From positions 1 through 64,000 of the forward strand of contig JAJYUA010000023.1 of assembly GCA_021792755.1 (NCBI GenBank): a stretch of DNA of 64,000 bases, given 5' to 3'. The position numbers were made by a program, and so were the translations under genes. The DNA comes from Pseudomonadota bacterium. GTDB taxonomy: Bacteria > Pseudomonadota > Gammaproteobacteria > Steroidobacterales > Steroidobacteraceae. Positions within the stretch are counted from its first letter, which is position 1; the number at the start of each line of letters is the position of its first letter. Positions 9,334-18,594 of this stretch are shown here, in pieces. The notes beneath the pieces were generated by a model that ran no database searches, was not told the DNA's origin, and saw only the letters and a list, made by a program, of their open reading frames with translations.

Positions 9334-10830
9334 ATGAAATCCCAACTTTTCGCGACGAAAACGGTTGCCGAAATCGAGGCGGCGGACGCGGCGGATGCCG
9401 CCGGTCACAAGCTGAACCGCACGCTCTCGGCCACGGCGCTCACCATGCTCGGTATCGGCGGGATCATCGGCACCGGGATTTTTGTTCTGACGGGGGTGGC
9501 GGCGGCGCAGCATGCCGGTCCGGCTTTGGTGCTGTCGTTTCTCGTTGCGGGCGTCGGCTGCGCGTTCGCGGGGCTGTGCTACGCTGAATTCGCGGCCATG
9601 GTGCCCGTATCCGGCAGCGCCTACTCGTACACCTACGCCACCCTGGGTGAGGGCATCGCGTGGTTCATCGGCTGGAACCTCATCCTCGAGTACCTGTTCG
9701 CGGTGGCGACGGTCTCGGTGGGGTGGTCGGGGTACGTCAACCGGCTCTTGAGCGATTTCGGCGTGCATATCCCATATGCGCTGTCTCACGCACCGTTCAT
9801 GCAGGCGGCGCCGGACAGTTTCTCCATCGTGCACTCCGGCGCCATCCTCAACGTGCCGGCGGTGCTGATCGTGGCGGTTCTCACCACGGTCTGCTACATC
9901 GGCATCAAGCAGTCCTCCGAGTTCAACACCGTCATCGTTAGCCTCAAGGTCGCGGTGGTGGTGCTGTTCATCGTGATGGGCTTGGGCTTCATCCAACATG
10001 CCAACTGGCATCCGTTCATTCCGAGAAATGTCAGTCGAGGCGAGTACGGGTGGAGCGGGGTGTTCGCGGCTTCGGGCGTGATCTTCTTCGCCTACATCGG
10101 GTTCGATGCGATCTCGACGACCGCTCAGGAGGCGAAAAATCCCCAGCGCGACATGCCGATCGGCATCCTCGCCAGCCTGGTCATCTGCACACTGCTGTAC
10201 GTGGCGGTCTCGGCGGTGCTTACCGGCATGGTGAGCTACAAGAAGCTCGATGTCGCGGCGCCGATCGCGCTCGCCTTGAATGCGTATCCGCAGCTGCATT
10301 GGGTCGTGCTGCCGGTGGACCTCGGCGCGATTCTCGGCATGACCTCGGTGATGCTGGTGATGACCCTCGCCCAGGCTCGCATCTTTTATTCGATGGCGCA
10401 GGACGGGCTGTTGCCGCAGACGTTCTCCAAGATCCATCCGAAGTTCCGCACGCCTTCCACGGGCACGATCGTCACGGGCTCATGCGCCGCCGTCATCGGT
10501 GGGCTGTTCCCCGTCGGGCTGCTCGGTGAGCTGGTCTCGATCGGCACCTTGATGGCCTTCGTCACGGTGTGCATCGGGGTACTGATTCTGCGTCATACCC
10601 GTCCCGATCTCGAGCGTCCGTTCAAGGTGCCGGCGCCGTGGTTCACCTGCATCGGCGGCGCATTGGTGTGCGGTACGATGATCGCCACGTTGCCACCGAC
10701 CACGTGGGTTCGTCTGGTGGTGTGGACCGTCATCGGCGCGGTGGTTTACGTGTTTTACGGCTATCGCCACAGCAAGCTGCACAAGCCTATCGGACAGGTG
10801 CCAGCCGAGCAGCCGGCCGAGGCGGAGTAA
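9334..10830 (+). CDS. APC-family amino acid permease
   Basis: A 498-residue membrane transporter with about 12-14 helices. The first helix carries the substrate-binding glycine motif GIGGIIGTGIFVLTG, followed by YAEFAAMVPVSGSAY in helix 3 and FFAYIGFDAISTTAQEAKNP, both signatures of the cationic amino acid transporter subgroup (YfnA/CAT-like) of the APC superfamily. Length and motifs fit uptake or exchange of an amino acid; the substrate cannot be told. The start ATG 9334 has a GGGG just upstream. It sits between suhB and trmJ, which are adjacent in many relatives, so it may be a later insertion. Confidence 0.88.
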   Translation: MKSQLFATKTVAEIEAADAADAAGHKLNRTLSATALTMLGIGGIIGTGIFVLTGVAAAQHAGPALVLSFLVAGVGCAFAGLCYAEFAAMVPVSGSAYSYTYATLGEGIAWFIGWNLILEYLFAVATVSVGWSGYVNRLLSDFGVHIPYALSHAPFMQAAPDSFSIVHSGAILNVPAVLIVAVLTTVCYIGIKQSSEFNTVIVSLKVAVVVLFIVMGLGFIQHANWHPFIPRNVSRGEYGWSGVFAASGVIFFAYIGFDAISTTAQEAKNPQRDMPIGILASLVICTLLYVAVSAVLTGMVSYKKLDVAAPIALALNAYPQLHWVVLPVDLGAILGMTSVMLVMTLAQARIFYSMAQDGLLPQTFSKIHPKFRTPSTGTIVTGSCAAVIGGLFPVGLLGELVSIGTLMAFVTVCIGVLILRHTRPDLERPFKVPAPWFTCIGGALVCGTMIATLPPTTWVRLVVWTVIGAVVYVFYGYRHSKLHKPIGQVPAEQPAEAE

Positions 10831-11004
10831 GGGCTGGCGCTCCAGGGGCCGGCGCGTGCGCTGGTCGGCGTTCTCGAGGTGTTCCAGAAGACCCGCTGCG
10901 GCCGCATTTCCGCGCTGCATTGCCGCCTTGGGCGAACCGGTCCGGGCGGGCCGCGAGCGGAACAGCCCTTTGCAGCCGGCGGCCGGACACGTACCGTATC
11001 GGCT

Positions 11005-11745
11005 ATGGATTCCCCCGACATCCGCATCGTCCTCGTCGAGCCCTCCCATCCCGGCAACATCGGTGCCGCCGCCCGCGCGATGAAGAACATGAGGCTCGAG
11101 CAGCTCTTTCTGGTCAGCCCGCGCCAGTTTCCCCACAGCGAAGCTATCGCTCGCGCTTCGGGCGCCGATGATCTGCTGGAGCGCGCGCGCGTCGTGGACA
11201 CCTTGCCCGAGGCGCTGGTCGGCTGCGGTTTCATCGTGGCGACCACCTCCCGCGAGCGGGAGCAGTATTTCCGCGTCGCGGACGTCCGGGATGGCGCGGA
11301 GAGGGTCCTGCGCGAGAGCGCACGAGGTCCGACCGCGGTTCTGTTCGGATCGGAGCGGGCGGGCTTGACCAACGAGCAGCTCGAAACGGCGCATCTGTTG
11401 ATCCGCATTCCGGCGAGCGATGCTTATCCTTCGCTAAACCTCGCCATGGCGGTGCAGATCGTGGCCTATGAGTTGTTCCGCGCCCGGGGTGTCTCGATCG
11501 ATCCGGCTCCAGGGGCGGGCCCGCTTGCCGACCCGCAGGACATGCAGCGGCTGTATGCGCATCTGGCGCAGGTGCTGGAGGAAATCGATTTTCGCGACCG
11601 CACCCAGAGCGGCACGCATCTCATGGCGCGTATCCGACGCTTCCTGCAGCGCGCCGAGCTCGACCGCAACGAGGTCAACATCCTGCGCGGCATCCTGACG
11701 GCCGTACAGCGGCGGCGCCGGCACGCCGGGAAGGTCGCGCCATGA
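11005..11745 (+). CDS. trmJ: tRNA methyltransferase TrmJ
   Basis: A SPOUT-family 2'-O-methyltransferase acting on nucleotide 32 of the anticodon loop. The 246-residue protein shows the N-terminal IVLVEPSHPGNIGAAARAMKN, the knot motifs LFGSERAGLTNEQL and IPASDAYPSLNLAMAVQI, and a C-terminal helical extension. ATG 11005 is preferred to upstream in-frame codons because it directly precedes the conserved domain. The stop overlaps the start of the cysteine desulfurase by four bases (ATGA), a link between tRNA modification and Fe-S assembly also found in E. coli (trmJ-iscR). Confidence 0.95.
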   Translation: MDSPDIRIVLVEPSHPGNIGAAARAMKNMRLEQLFLVSPRQFPHSEAIARASGADDLLERARVVDTLPEALVGCGFIVATTSREREQYFRVADVRDGAERVLRESARGPTAVLFGSERAGLTNEQLETAHLLIRIPASDAYPSLNLAMAVQIVAYELFRARGVSIDPAPGAGPLADPQDMQRLYAHLAQVLEEIDFRDRTQSGTHLMARIRRFLQRAELDRNEVNILRGILTAVQRRRRHAGKVAP

Positions 11746-13298
11746 CGGAATCGCCGCCGCGTCCCGGCGGGGACGCGTTGCAGGAAGGGCCGGGCGGGGA
11801 GCCCACTGTCATTTATCTCGACTATGCGGCCACCACCCCCGTGGACCCGGCCGTGGCCGAGGCCATGGACCTGAGCCTCAGGGCGGAAGGCGGGCTGGGC
11901 AATCCCTCCTCGATGCATCTGTTCGGGCGGCGAGCGGCCAGGCGGATCGAGGCGGCGCGGGGCGAGGTCGCAGCGCTCATCGGAGCAGCTCCCGGGGAGA
12001 TCGTGTTCACCTCCGGCGCCACCGAGTCCGACAACTTGGCGCTGCTTGGCGTGCCGCGCGCCAACGCGCATCGCGGCAGGCACGTGGTGAGCTCGCGGAT
12101 CGAGCACAAGGCCGTGCTCGATCCCTGCAGGCGCCTGGAGAAGGAAGGCTTCAGGGTGACACTGTTGAGTCCCGATGGCACGGGCAGGATCGATCCGCAG
12201 GCGGTCGCCGCCGCCCTTTGCTCCGACACGGTGCTGGTGTCGGTCATGCTGGTCAACAACGAGATCGGAGTGATCCAGGATGTCGAGGCCATCGGCGCGC
12301 TGTGCCGCGCGCGCGGCATCCTGTTTCATACCGATGCCGCGCAGGCGGCAGGCACGATTCCGATCGATGTGCGGGTGCTACCGGTCGATCTGATGTCCTT
12401 CACTGCGCACAAGCTCTATGGGCCAAAGGGAATCGGGGCGTTGTACGTCCGGTCCGGAGCGCGACCGCATCTGCAGCCGATGATGTTCGGCGGCGGGCAG
12501 GAAAGGGGCTTCAGACCCGGCACGCTGCCGACGCATCAGATCGTCGGCTTCGGGGTCGCCTGCGCGCTGGCCCGCAAGGCACTGGTGCCGGAAAGCGAGC
12601 GGCTCGTCTCGCTGCGCGAGCAGTTATGGAGGGAGCTGGAGGCTCTCGGGGGCGCCCATCTCAACGGAGTGGGCGCGCCGCGCGTGCCCGGGATCCTCAA
12701 CGTGTCCTTCGAGGGCGTGGAGGGAGAAAGCCTGGTCACCGGACTGAGTGAACTCGCCGTGTCGACCGGCGCGGCCTGTAACTCGGCTTCCGCCGAGCCC
12801 TCGTACGTGCTGCGTGCCTTGGGCAGGGATGCCGAGCTCGCCCAGAGCTCGCTGCGCTTCAGTATCGGCCGCTTCACCACATCCGCCGACCTGGCCGCAG
12901 CCGCAGCCGCGGTGCGCCGGGAGCTCAAGCGGCTGAGAGCGCTTTCGCCCGCCTCGGAAAGCCCGGACCCGGCCGTGGCGGGCGCGTTGCAGGGGGATCA
13001 GAGCCGCGTCATAGGCGAGGCAGGTGGTCCGGGACTGGAGGTCTGGGTACGGTTCACGCTGCAAGTCCGCGGCGGCTTGGTTCAGAAGGCCGCTTTCAAG
13101 GCTTACGGCTGCCCGCACACCCTGGCTGTGGCCGGCTGGGTGGCCGAGCGGCTCGTGGGGCGAGGCCGCGATGGGCTGGCGCCAGGCTCGCCGGCGGACT
13201 GGGCGCGGCAGCTTGCCGTGCCCGTGGAGAAGCTTGGCCGACTTCTCAAGATCGAAGACGCGCTGCGCGAGTGCTTGCGAAGCTGGCCGGAGGTGTAG
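11742..13298 (+). CDS. Cysteine desulfurase fused to IscU-like domain
   Basis: A 518-residue protein. Residues about 25-405 are a group I PLP cysteine desulfurase (IscS/NifS): [24 protein letters not shown], the PLP lysine in [10 protein letters not shown] (Lys224) and the persulfide cysteine in [14 protein letters not shown] (Cys346). The last 90 residues resemble the Fe-S scaffold IscU: a beta-strand run, [15 protein letters not shown] matching IscU FKTYGCGSAIASS (Cys457 retained), and a C-terminal [15 protein letters not shown] matching PPVKIHCSxLAEDAI. The first IscU cysteine and the HC pair are missing, so it cannot bind a cluster like normal IscU. It may act as a docking or sulfur-relay domain. 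Followed by iscA; no iscR, iscU, hscBA or fdx is adjacent. Confidence 0.9.
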   Translation: MTESPPRPGGDALQEGPGGEPTVIYLDYAATTPVDPAVAEAMDLSLRAEGGLGNPSSMHLFGRRAARRIEAARGEVAALIGAAPGEIVFTSGATESDNLALLGVPRANAHRGRHVVSSRIEHKAVLDPCRRLEKEGFRVTLLSPDGTGRIDPQAVAAALCSDTVLVSVMLVNNEIGVIQDVEAIGALCRARGILFHTDAAQAAGTIPIDVRVLPVDLMSFTAHKLYGPKGIGALYVRSGARPHLQPMMFGGGQERGFRPGTLPTHQIVGFGVACALARKALVPESERLVSLREQLWRELEALGGAHLNGVGAPRVPGILNVSFEGVEGESLVTGLSELAVSTGAACNSASAEPSYVLRALGRDAELAQSSLRFSIGRFTTSADLAAAAAAVRRELKRLRALSPASESPDPAVAGALQGDQSRVIGEAGGPGLEVWVRFTLQVRGGLVQKAAFKAYGCPHTLAVAGWVAERLVGRGRDGLAPGSPADWARQLAVPVEKLGRLLKIEDALRECLRSWPEV

Positions 13299-13329
13299 AA
13301 TTGCCCCAGCTCTTGCTTCCTGCATCACC

Positions 13330-13653
13330 ATGGCCATCTCGCTCACCGAATCCGCCGCCGATCGCATCAAGAACTTCCTCTGCGCCCGAGGCCAGGGCAT
13401 CGGCCTCAGGCTCGGGGTGCGCAAGACGGGCTGCTCCGGCTTCGCCTACGTAATCAATTATGCGGACGAAGTACGGCCGGGCGATGCGGTGTTCGAGGAT
13501 CGGGGCGTGAAGGTGTATGTCGACCCCGAAAGCCTTCGGCTCATTGACGGGACGACGGTGGATTTTGTCAAACAGGGACTGAACGAAGCTTTCCGGTTCC
13601 GCAACCCGAATGTGAAGGGGGAGTGCGGCTGCGGGGAGAGCTTTTCTGTTTAG
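13330..13653 (+). CDS. iscA: A-type iron-sulfur carrier IscA
   Basis: A 107-residue A-type carrier that passes Fe-S clusters to target proteins. The three ligand cysteines are present: KTGCSGF (Cys35) and the C-terminal ECGCGESF (Cys99 and Cys101). The start ATG 13330 gives the standard [13 protein letters not shown]. It lies 31 bases after the desulfurase fusion and probably shares its transcript. IscA and the closely related ErpA are hard to separate; the context favours IscA. Confidence 0.92.
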   Translation: MAISLTESAADRIKNFLCARGQGIGLRLGVRKTGCSGFAYVINYADEVRPGDAVFEDRGVKVYVDPESLRLIDGTTVDFVKQGLNEAFRFRNPNVKGECGCGESFSV

Positions 13654-13657
13654 ATTG

Positions 13658-13684
13658 GCGGGAACCGCTCCCTGCGGTTCCCGC
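13658..13684 (+). terminator. Stem-loop after iscA
   Basis: GCGGGAACCGC (13658-13668) pairs perfectly with GCGGTTCCCGC (13674-13684) around a five-base loop, 4 bases after the iscA stop. There is no T-run, so intrinsic termination is uncertain; it could also protect the 3' end. The remaining spacer to ndk has two further hairpins (CTTACC/GGTAAG at 13756-13784, and the palindrome CCCCTTCGAAGGGG at 13849-13862). Confidence 0.55.
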
Positions 13685-13913
13685 GAGCGCGCCCCTGAGC
13701 TGCTGGATGCCCGCGAGCCCCACCGCCGCGGGGGGCCGGAAGTCAATTCGGGCCCCTTACCTGGGCTGCCCTCTCAGGGGTAAGCAGCAAATTGCCCCAG
13801 CAGGGGGGCTCCGGGTAAACTGCACGGCTTGGTGTCGGCTGAGACGCACCCCTTCGAAGGGGGCGCCGGCTGATCGTGTCCCATAATGGTAAGTCCCCGA
13901 AAGGTCAACCCGA

Positions 13914-14342
13914 ATGGCGCTCGAGCGCACTCTGTCCATCATCAAGCCCGACGGCGTCAGCCGCAATATCATCGGCGAGGTGAACCGCCGCTTCGAGATC
14001 GCCGGACTTTCCATCATAGCCGCCCGCATGCTGCGGCTTTCCGAGCGCGAGGCAGAGGGCTTTTACGCAGTGCATCGGCAGCGCCCTTTCTTCAGGGATC
14101 TCGTGCGCTACATGACCTCCGGGCCGGTCATGGTGCAGGTGCTGGAGGGCGAAGGCGCGATCGCGCGCAATCGTGAAATCATGGGGGCCACCGATCCGAA
14201 AAAGGCCACCCCCGGAACCATTCGCGCCGACCTTGCTCTGAGCATCGAGCAGAACGTGGTGCACGGCTCGGATGCGCCGGAGACCGCCGAGGGCGAGATT
14301 GCCTACTTTTTCAGTACCACGGAGCTGCATTCCCGCGGCTGA
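13914..14342 (+). CDS. ndk: Nucleoside diphosphate kinase
   Basis: Transfers the gamma phosphate between nucleoside triphosphates and diphosphates through a phosphohistidine. At 142 residues it has the family length, with [11 protein letters not shown] at the start, KxRPFF-like [10 protein letters not shown], [12 protein letters not shown], and the catalytic histidine in [12 protein letters not shown] (His117). It begins the ndk-rlmN-pilF-rodZ-hisS-yfgM-bamB-der block that is typical of gammaproteobacteria. A 260-base spacer separates it from iscA, so it probably has its own promoter, which I cannot place securely. Confidence 0.97.
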   Translation: MALERTLSIIKPDGVSRNIIGEVNRRFEIAGLSIIAARMLRLSEREAEGFYAVHRQRPFFRDLVRYMTSGPVMVQVLEGEGAIARNREIMGATDPKKATPGTIRADLALSIEQNVVHGSDAPETAEGEIAYFFSTTELHSRG

Positions 14343-14358
14343 GGCCGCCCTCGACCCC

Positions 14359-15477
14359 ATGAGCCCCTCCGCCACGACCACGAACCTGCTGGGCCTGCCT
14401 CGGCCCACGCTCGAGGCCTTCGTGGCGCAGCTCGGCAGCAAGCCTTTCCGGGCCCGCCAGCTCATGCAGTGGGTCTACAAGCGCGGGGAGCCTTCTTTCG
14501 AGCGCATGACGGACCTGGCCAAGGCATTCCGTGCCAGGCTCTCGGAGTGCGCCAGCGTACAACCGCCCGAGATTATTGCCACTCGGCACTCTGCCGACGG
14601 CACACGCAAGTGGCTGCTGCGTGCCGATGGGAGTCAGGCATTCGAGACGGTCTACATCCCGGAGCCGGACCGCGCAACGCTCTGCATCTCCTCCCAGGTC
14701 GGCTGTGCTCTCGACTGCGCATTCTGCTCGACGGCGCAGCAGGGGTTCAACCGCAACCTCACCACGGCGGAGATCGTCGGCCAGGTATGGCTCGCCAACC
14801 GCGAGCTCGCGGGCACGGTGGGCGATCTGGCGCGCGAGCGGGCGGTCACCAACGTCGTGCTCATGGGCATGGGAGAGCCGCTGGCGAATTTCCGCAATGT
14901 CGTGCCGGCGCTCGACATTCTCCTCGATGACTTCGGCTTCGATCTCTCGCGCCGGCGCGTGACCCTCTCGACCTCCGGGCTGGTGCCGCAGATCTACAAG
15001 CTGGCCGAGCACAGCAACGTGGCGCTGGCTGTCTCGCTGCACGCCCCCGACGACGGGCTGCGCAACGAGCTGGTACCGATCAACCGCCGCCATCCCATCG
15101 CCGAGCTCCTCGAGGCCTGCTGGCACTACATTGATGAGCGCAACGGCCGCAGCGTCACCTTCGAGTACGTCCTTCTGGACGGTGTCAACGACTCTCGCGT
15201 CCAGGCCCGCGCGCTCGCGAAGCTCCTCGCGGGGAAGCCGGCCAAGGTCAACCTCATTCCCTTCAATCCCTTCCCGGGTACGCGCTTTCGCTGCTCGCCG
15301 CCGCCAGCGGTGCAACAGTTCCGCGACGAGCTGATTCGCCGCGGAGTGCTGGCGACGGTGCGCCGCACCCGCGGCGAGGACATCGACGCCGCATGTGGCC
15401 AGCTGGCCGGTCGCGTGCTCGATCGCACCACGGTGCGCCTGGGCAGTCGAACTTTCGGCCTGGCGGTGCAGGAGTGA
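14359..15477 (+). CDS. rlmN: Dual-specificity RNA methyltransferase RlmN
   Basis: A radical SAM enzyme that methylates C2 of adenosine 2503 in 23S rRNA and of A37 in some tRNAs. The 372-residue protein has the radical SAM cysteines CALDCAFC (Cys116, 120, 123), the GMGEPL motif, the SLHAPDDGLRNELVPIN segment, and the catalytic C-terminal cysteine in IDAACGQLAG. The start ATG 14359 is 16 bases after ndk; an upstream in-frame extension overlaps ndk and is not expected. Its stop codon lies inside a copy of a dispersed repeat (see 15479-15556). Confidence 0.96.
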   Translation: MSPSATTTNLLGLPRPTLEAFVAQLGSKPFRARQLMQWVYKRGEPSFERMTDLAKAFRARLSECASVQPPEIIATRHSADGTRKWLLRADGSQAFETVYIPEPDRATLCISSQVGCALDCAFCSTAQQGFNRNLTTAEIVGQVWLANRELAGTVGDLARERAVTNVVLMGMGEPLANFRNVVPALDILLDDFGFDLSRRRVTLSTSGLVPQIYKLAEHSNVALAVSLHAPDDGLRNELVPINRRHPIAELLEACWHYIDERNGRSVTFEYVLLDGVNDSRVQARALAKLLAGKPAKVNLIPFNPFPGTRFRCSPPPAVQQFRDELIRRGVLATVRRTRGEDIDAACGQLAGRVLDRTTVRLGSRTFGLAVQE

Positions 15478-15478
15478 C

Positions 15479-15556
15479 CAAGTCGTCTGGAACGATTTTG
15501 GACGGCGGCAGCCTGCACGAGGAGCGAGGTTCGCGACGGAGCCGCGAAGCGGCGAG
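15479..15556 (+). repeat. Dispersed GC-rich element, copy A
   Basis: This segment, directly after the rlmN stop, resembles 36163-36245 at the start of cbiG: AAGTCGTCTGGAACGATTTT here against AAGCCGTCTGAGCCGATCTT there, then xACGGC, then GGAGCGAGG (15521-15529), then GACGGAGCCGCGAAGCGG. Read in the pilF frame from GTG 15474 it encodes MTKSSGTILDGG, then ERGSRRSRE, comparable to MTKPSEPILNGRG, then ERGAGTRPRSE in CbiG. Two diverged copies of the core are at 54791-54840 and 58484-58524. Confidence 0.6.
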
Positions 15557-15611
15557 CGCACGGCCAGGGCAGGACGGGCTGCAAAGCGCGCCCGCGGACG
15601 GACACAAGGCG

Positions 15612-16418
15612 ATGAAGCCGCGCAACGCCCGCGCACGGCGGCGGCGGGAAGCATCGCGTGTGCGCCTCGCGCTGCTCGCGGGCGCGGGGACGCTGCTCGC
15701 GGCGCTGCTGGCCGGTTGCGCCAACCGCCAGATGATTCGACAGCGGCACCAGGCGGCTGTTTTCAACACGGAGCTCGGCATCGCTTACATGCAGCGCGAC
15801 GAGCTGGCGGTGGCCAAGAGAAAGCTCGACCTGGCCTTGAAGGAGAATCCCGACAATCCGTCGGTGCACAGTGCGCGCGCGCTGCTGTATGTCCGGCTGG
15901 GCGAGCCGCGGCGGGCCGATCGGGAGTTCCGCGAGGCCCTGCGGCTCGCGCCGCACAACCCGAATTTCCAGAACGACTATGCGGTCTATCTGTGCAGCTC
16001 CGGCCGCACGAACCAGGGCGTGAAGTACTTCCTCATGGCGGCGCACAACCCGCTCTATCTGACGCCGGCCGCCGCCTACAGCAATGCCGGGGTGTGCCTG
16101 AGATCGGCGCGCCGGTACGAGCAGGCCGCACGGATGTTCCGCGCGGCGCTGGCGGTGCGTCCGAACTTCTCCCAGGCCGCCTGGCAGCTCGCGGATCTGG
16201 ATTTCAAGCGCGGCCGGCTCGCCGAGGCGCGGGCGGTGATCGCCGGCTACCTGTCCTCCTACAACGAGACGCCGGATCTGCTGCTGCTCGCGGTGAAGGT
16301 CATGCGCGCCCAGCACGATGAGCTCGACGCCGAGCTCTACGCGCGCAAACTCCAACTCGACTTTCCGGACTCGCCCCAGGCCCGGTCGCTGGCCCGCCTC
16401 GGCAACAATCCGGGTTGA
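15612..16418 (+). CDS. pilF: Type IV pilus biogenesis lipoprotein PilF/PilW
   Basis: An outer-membrane lipoprotein needed for multimerisation of the secretin PilQ. With ATG 15612 the 268-residue protein begins with an Arg-rich n-region, a hydrophobic stretch and the lipobox LLAGC (Cys36). It then has TPR repeats: ELGIAYMQRDELAVAKRKLDL, ARALLYVRLGEPRRADREFR, NDYAVYLCSSGRTNQG and AGVCLRSARRYEQAARMFR. The frame is also open to GTG 15474, which overlaps the rlmN stop; that start would add 46 residues encoded largely by the repeat described above and would bury the lipoprotein signal, so I prefer 15612. The stop overlaps the rodZ region. Confidence 0.88.
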   Translation: MKPRNARARRRREASRVRLALLAGAGTLLAALLAGCANRQMIRQRHQAAVFNTELGIAYMQRDELAVAKRKLDLALKENPDNPSVHSARALLYVRLGEPRRADREFREALRLAPHNPNFQNDYAVYLCSSGRTNQGVKYFLMAAHNPLYLTPAAAYSNAGVCLRSARRYEQAARMFRAALAVRPNFSQAAWQLADLDFKRGRLAEARAVIAGYLSSYNETPDLLLLAVKVMRAQHDELDAELYARKLQLDFPDSPQARSLARLGNNPG

Positions 16419-16423
16419 CGGCG

Positions 16424-17290
16424 ATGACGGGACAAACGGGCGGTGAGACAGGCCGCGAGTCCGGGATCGGCCCTCGGCTGCGCAGCGCCCGTGAGCGCAT
16501 CGGTTTGACCGTGGAGCAGGCCGCGCTGAGGCTGCATCTCGATCCGGCCGTGTTGCAGGGTCTGGAGGCGGAGGACTTCGGCTCGCTCGGCGCGCCCATC
16601 TACGTCAAGGGCTACCTCGGTCGCTATGCCGAGCTGGTGGGCGAGTCCGCCGAATCGCTCCAGCAGCTGCTCGCGGGCGCGGTGATTCCCGTGCCCGATC
16701 TGACGCGCATCCCACGCGCCAGAGCGGAGGGCAGCCGATTCATGGGCCCGGCCACGATCGCCCTCGCCGCCGGCCTGGTCTTGGCGACCTCGCTGTGGTG
16801 GGGCATCTCGCGCTGGCACGAGCGTCATGCGCCGCCCACGCCGGCGCGGATCGCTCCACGGAAGCTCATTGCGCGACGCATCGCGTCCGGCACGCCGGCC
16901 GTCGCCGGGAAAGCGGCCGTTGCGATGGCGGCGCCGGCGCTGCGCGCGGCCGTGGCGAGGCGCGCAGCGAACCGCGCGGGTCAGGCTGCGGCCGGACCGT
17001 CCAAGGGCGAGGTGCGGATCACGCTGAAGTTTTCCACGGCGAGCTGGGTGGAGGTAAAGGACGCAGCCGGCAAGCGGCTGTATCGGGCGATGGCGCCGGC
17101 GGCCGCGGTGCGCGTCTTCAAGGGGCCGGCGCCGCTGCACGTGGTGTTGGGATATGCGCCGGCGGCGACGCTCGTGGTCGATGGCCGTGCGACGTCGATC
17201 GGCGCCCTGGCGCAAGTCGATCACGTCGCCTCGTTCGAGGTCGCAGCCGACGGCCGTGTCCTGTCCGGTGCGCGCCCGGGTGGAGAGTGA
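16424..17290 (+). CDS. rodZ: Cytoskeletal protein RodZ
   Basis: A bitopic membrane protein that links MreB filaments to the cell-wall elongation machinery. The 288-residue protein has a cytoplasmic helix-turn-helix Cro-like domain ([33 protein letters not shown]), one transmembrane helix ([17 protein letters not shown], about residues 110-128), an Ala/Arg/Pro-rich periplasmic linker and the C-terminal DUF4115 domain ([18 protein letters not shown]). ATG 16424 is chosen; a TTG at 16415 overlapping the pilF stop is possible. In E. coli ispG follows rodZ; here hisS follows directly. Confidence 0.92.
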   Translation: MTGQTGGETGRESGIGPRLRSARERIGLTVEQAALRLHLDPAVLQGLEAEDFGSLGAPIYVKGYLGRYAELVGESAESLQQLLAGAVIPVPDLTRIPRARAEGSRFMGPATIALAAGLVLATSLWWGISRWHERHAPPTPARIAPRKLIARRIASGTPAVAGKAAVAMAAPALRAAVARRAANRAGQAAAGPSKGEVRITLKFSTASWVEVKDAAGKRLYRAMAPAAAVRVFKGPAPLHVVLGYAPAATLVVDGRATSIGALAQVDHVASFEVAADGRVLSGARPGGE

Positions 17291-17291
17291 G

Positions 17292-18581
17292 TTGACGCAA
17301 GAGATCCAGCCCGTCCGTGGGATGAACGATGTGCTGCCGACCGAGATCGGCGCATGGCAGACCATCGAGGGCGCCGCGCGCGCGCTGCTCGCCGCCTATG
17401 GGTACCAGGAGATCCGCATCCCCGTGCTGGAGCGCACGGAACTGTTCAAGCGGGCGATCGGTGAGTACACCGACGTGGTCGAGAAGGAGATGTACACCTT
17501 CGTCGACCTGGGCGGGGACAGCCTGACCCTGCGCCCGGAAGCCACCGCCGGCGTGATGCGCGCGCTCATCTCCAACGGCATGCTGCGGGGCCAGCGACAC
17601 AAGCTCTGGTGCATGGGCCCGATGTTCCGCCACGAGAAGCCGCAGAAGGGCCGTTATCGCCAGTTCCACCAGATCAACGTCGAGGCGGTGGGCATGCCCG
17701 GCCCCGATGTGGATGTGGAACTGGTTGCGCTCACGGCGCGCCTATGGCGCCGGCTCGGGATCGAGGGGCTGCGCCTCGAGGTCAACTCCCTCGGCTCGCC
17801 CGAGGCGAGGCACGCCTACCGCGAGAAGCTGGTCGAGTACTTCCGCGCCCGCTACGAGCGGCTCGACGCCGACAGCAGGCGGCGGCTCGAGGGCAACCCG
17901 CTGCGCATTCTCGACAGCAAGAATCCCGACCTGCGCGAACTGATCGACGGCGCGCCGGTGCTCACCGATCACCTCGACCCGCAGTCCCGCGAGCATTTCC
18001 AGGTGCTGTGCGCCTCGCTCGATGGGCTGGGCATCCCGTTTCGCGTCAATCCCCGCCTGGTTCGCGGCCTCGACTACTACAGCCGCACCGTGTTCGAATG
18101 GATCACCGATGCGCTTGGCGCTCAGGATGCCGTATGCTCCGGCGGGCGCTACGATGGGCTGATCGCCCAGCTGGGGGGCGAGGCCACCCCGGGGATCGGG
18201 TTCGCGATGGGGGTGGAGCGCCTGGTGGCACTGCTCACCCAGGCCGGGCGGGTGCAGCCATCGCCCGCCGCCGATGTCTACATCGTCGTGAGCGGCTCGC
18301 GTGCCACGGCGAGCGGCGTCGCGCTCGCGGAGCGGCTGCGCGACGAGCTGCCCAGCAGGCGGTTCGAGCTCAATCTCGGCGGCGGCAACTTCAAGGCGCA
18401 GTTCCGCCGCGCCGACCGAAGCGGGGCGGCGATCGCGCTGATTCTGGGCGATGATGAGCTCGAGCGCGGTGTGGCGTCGTTGAAACCTTTGCGCCGGGAG
18501 GCCGGTCAGAGCGAGAGTCCGCTGCCCGACCTGGCCGCGGCGATCGAAGCGGCGCTCGCCGGTCCCGCGGGGCAACCCTGA
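17292..18581 (+). CDS. hisS: Histidyl-tRNA synthetase
   Basis: Class II aminoacyl-tRNA synthetase charging tRNA-His. The TTG start at 17292 gives [16 protein letters not shown], the family's usual N-terminus, with GGAGAG at 17282-17287 as ribosome binding site; upstream in-frame codons overlap rodZ. The 429-residue protein shows motif 2 ([16 protein letters not shown]), the histidine-binding [15 protein letters not shown], motif 3 ([14 protein letters not shown]) and the C-terminal anticodon-binding domain. The rodZ stop and this start are one base apart. Confidence 0.97.
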   Translation: MTQEIQPVRGMNDVLPTEIGAWQTIEGAARALLAAYGYQEIRIPVLERTELFKRAIGEYTDVVEKEMYTFVDLGGDSLTLRPEATAGVMRALISNGMLRGQRHKLWCMGPMFRHEKPQKGRYRQFHQINVEAVGMPGPDVDVELVALTARLWRRLGIEGLRLEVNSLGSPEARHAYREKLVEYFRARYERLDADSRRRLEGNPLRILDSKNPDLRELIDGAPVLTDHLDPQSREHFQVLCASLDGLGIPFRVNPRLVRGLDYYSRTVFEWITDALGAQDAVCSGGRYDGLIAQLGGEATPGIGFAMGVERLVALLTQAGRVQPSPAADVYIVVSGSRATASGVALAERLRDELPSRRFELNLGGGNFKAQFRRADRSGAAIALILGDDELERGVASLKPLRREAGQSESPLPDLAAAIEAALAGPAGQP

Positions 18582-18594
18582 ATTAGGAGAGGTC

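Noticed and set aside
15474-15611. GTG 15474 as the true start of PilF
   Set aside because: It would place 46 residues before a textbook lipoprotein signal. Kept as a finding because of the repeat, but not used for the gene call.
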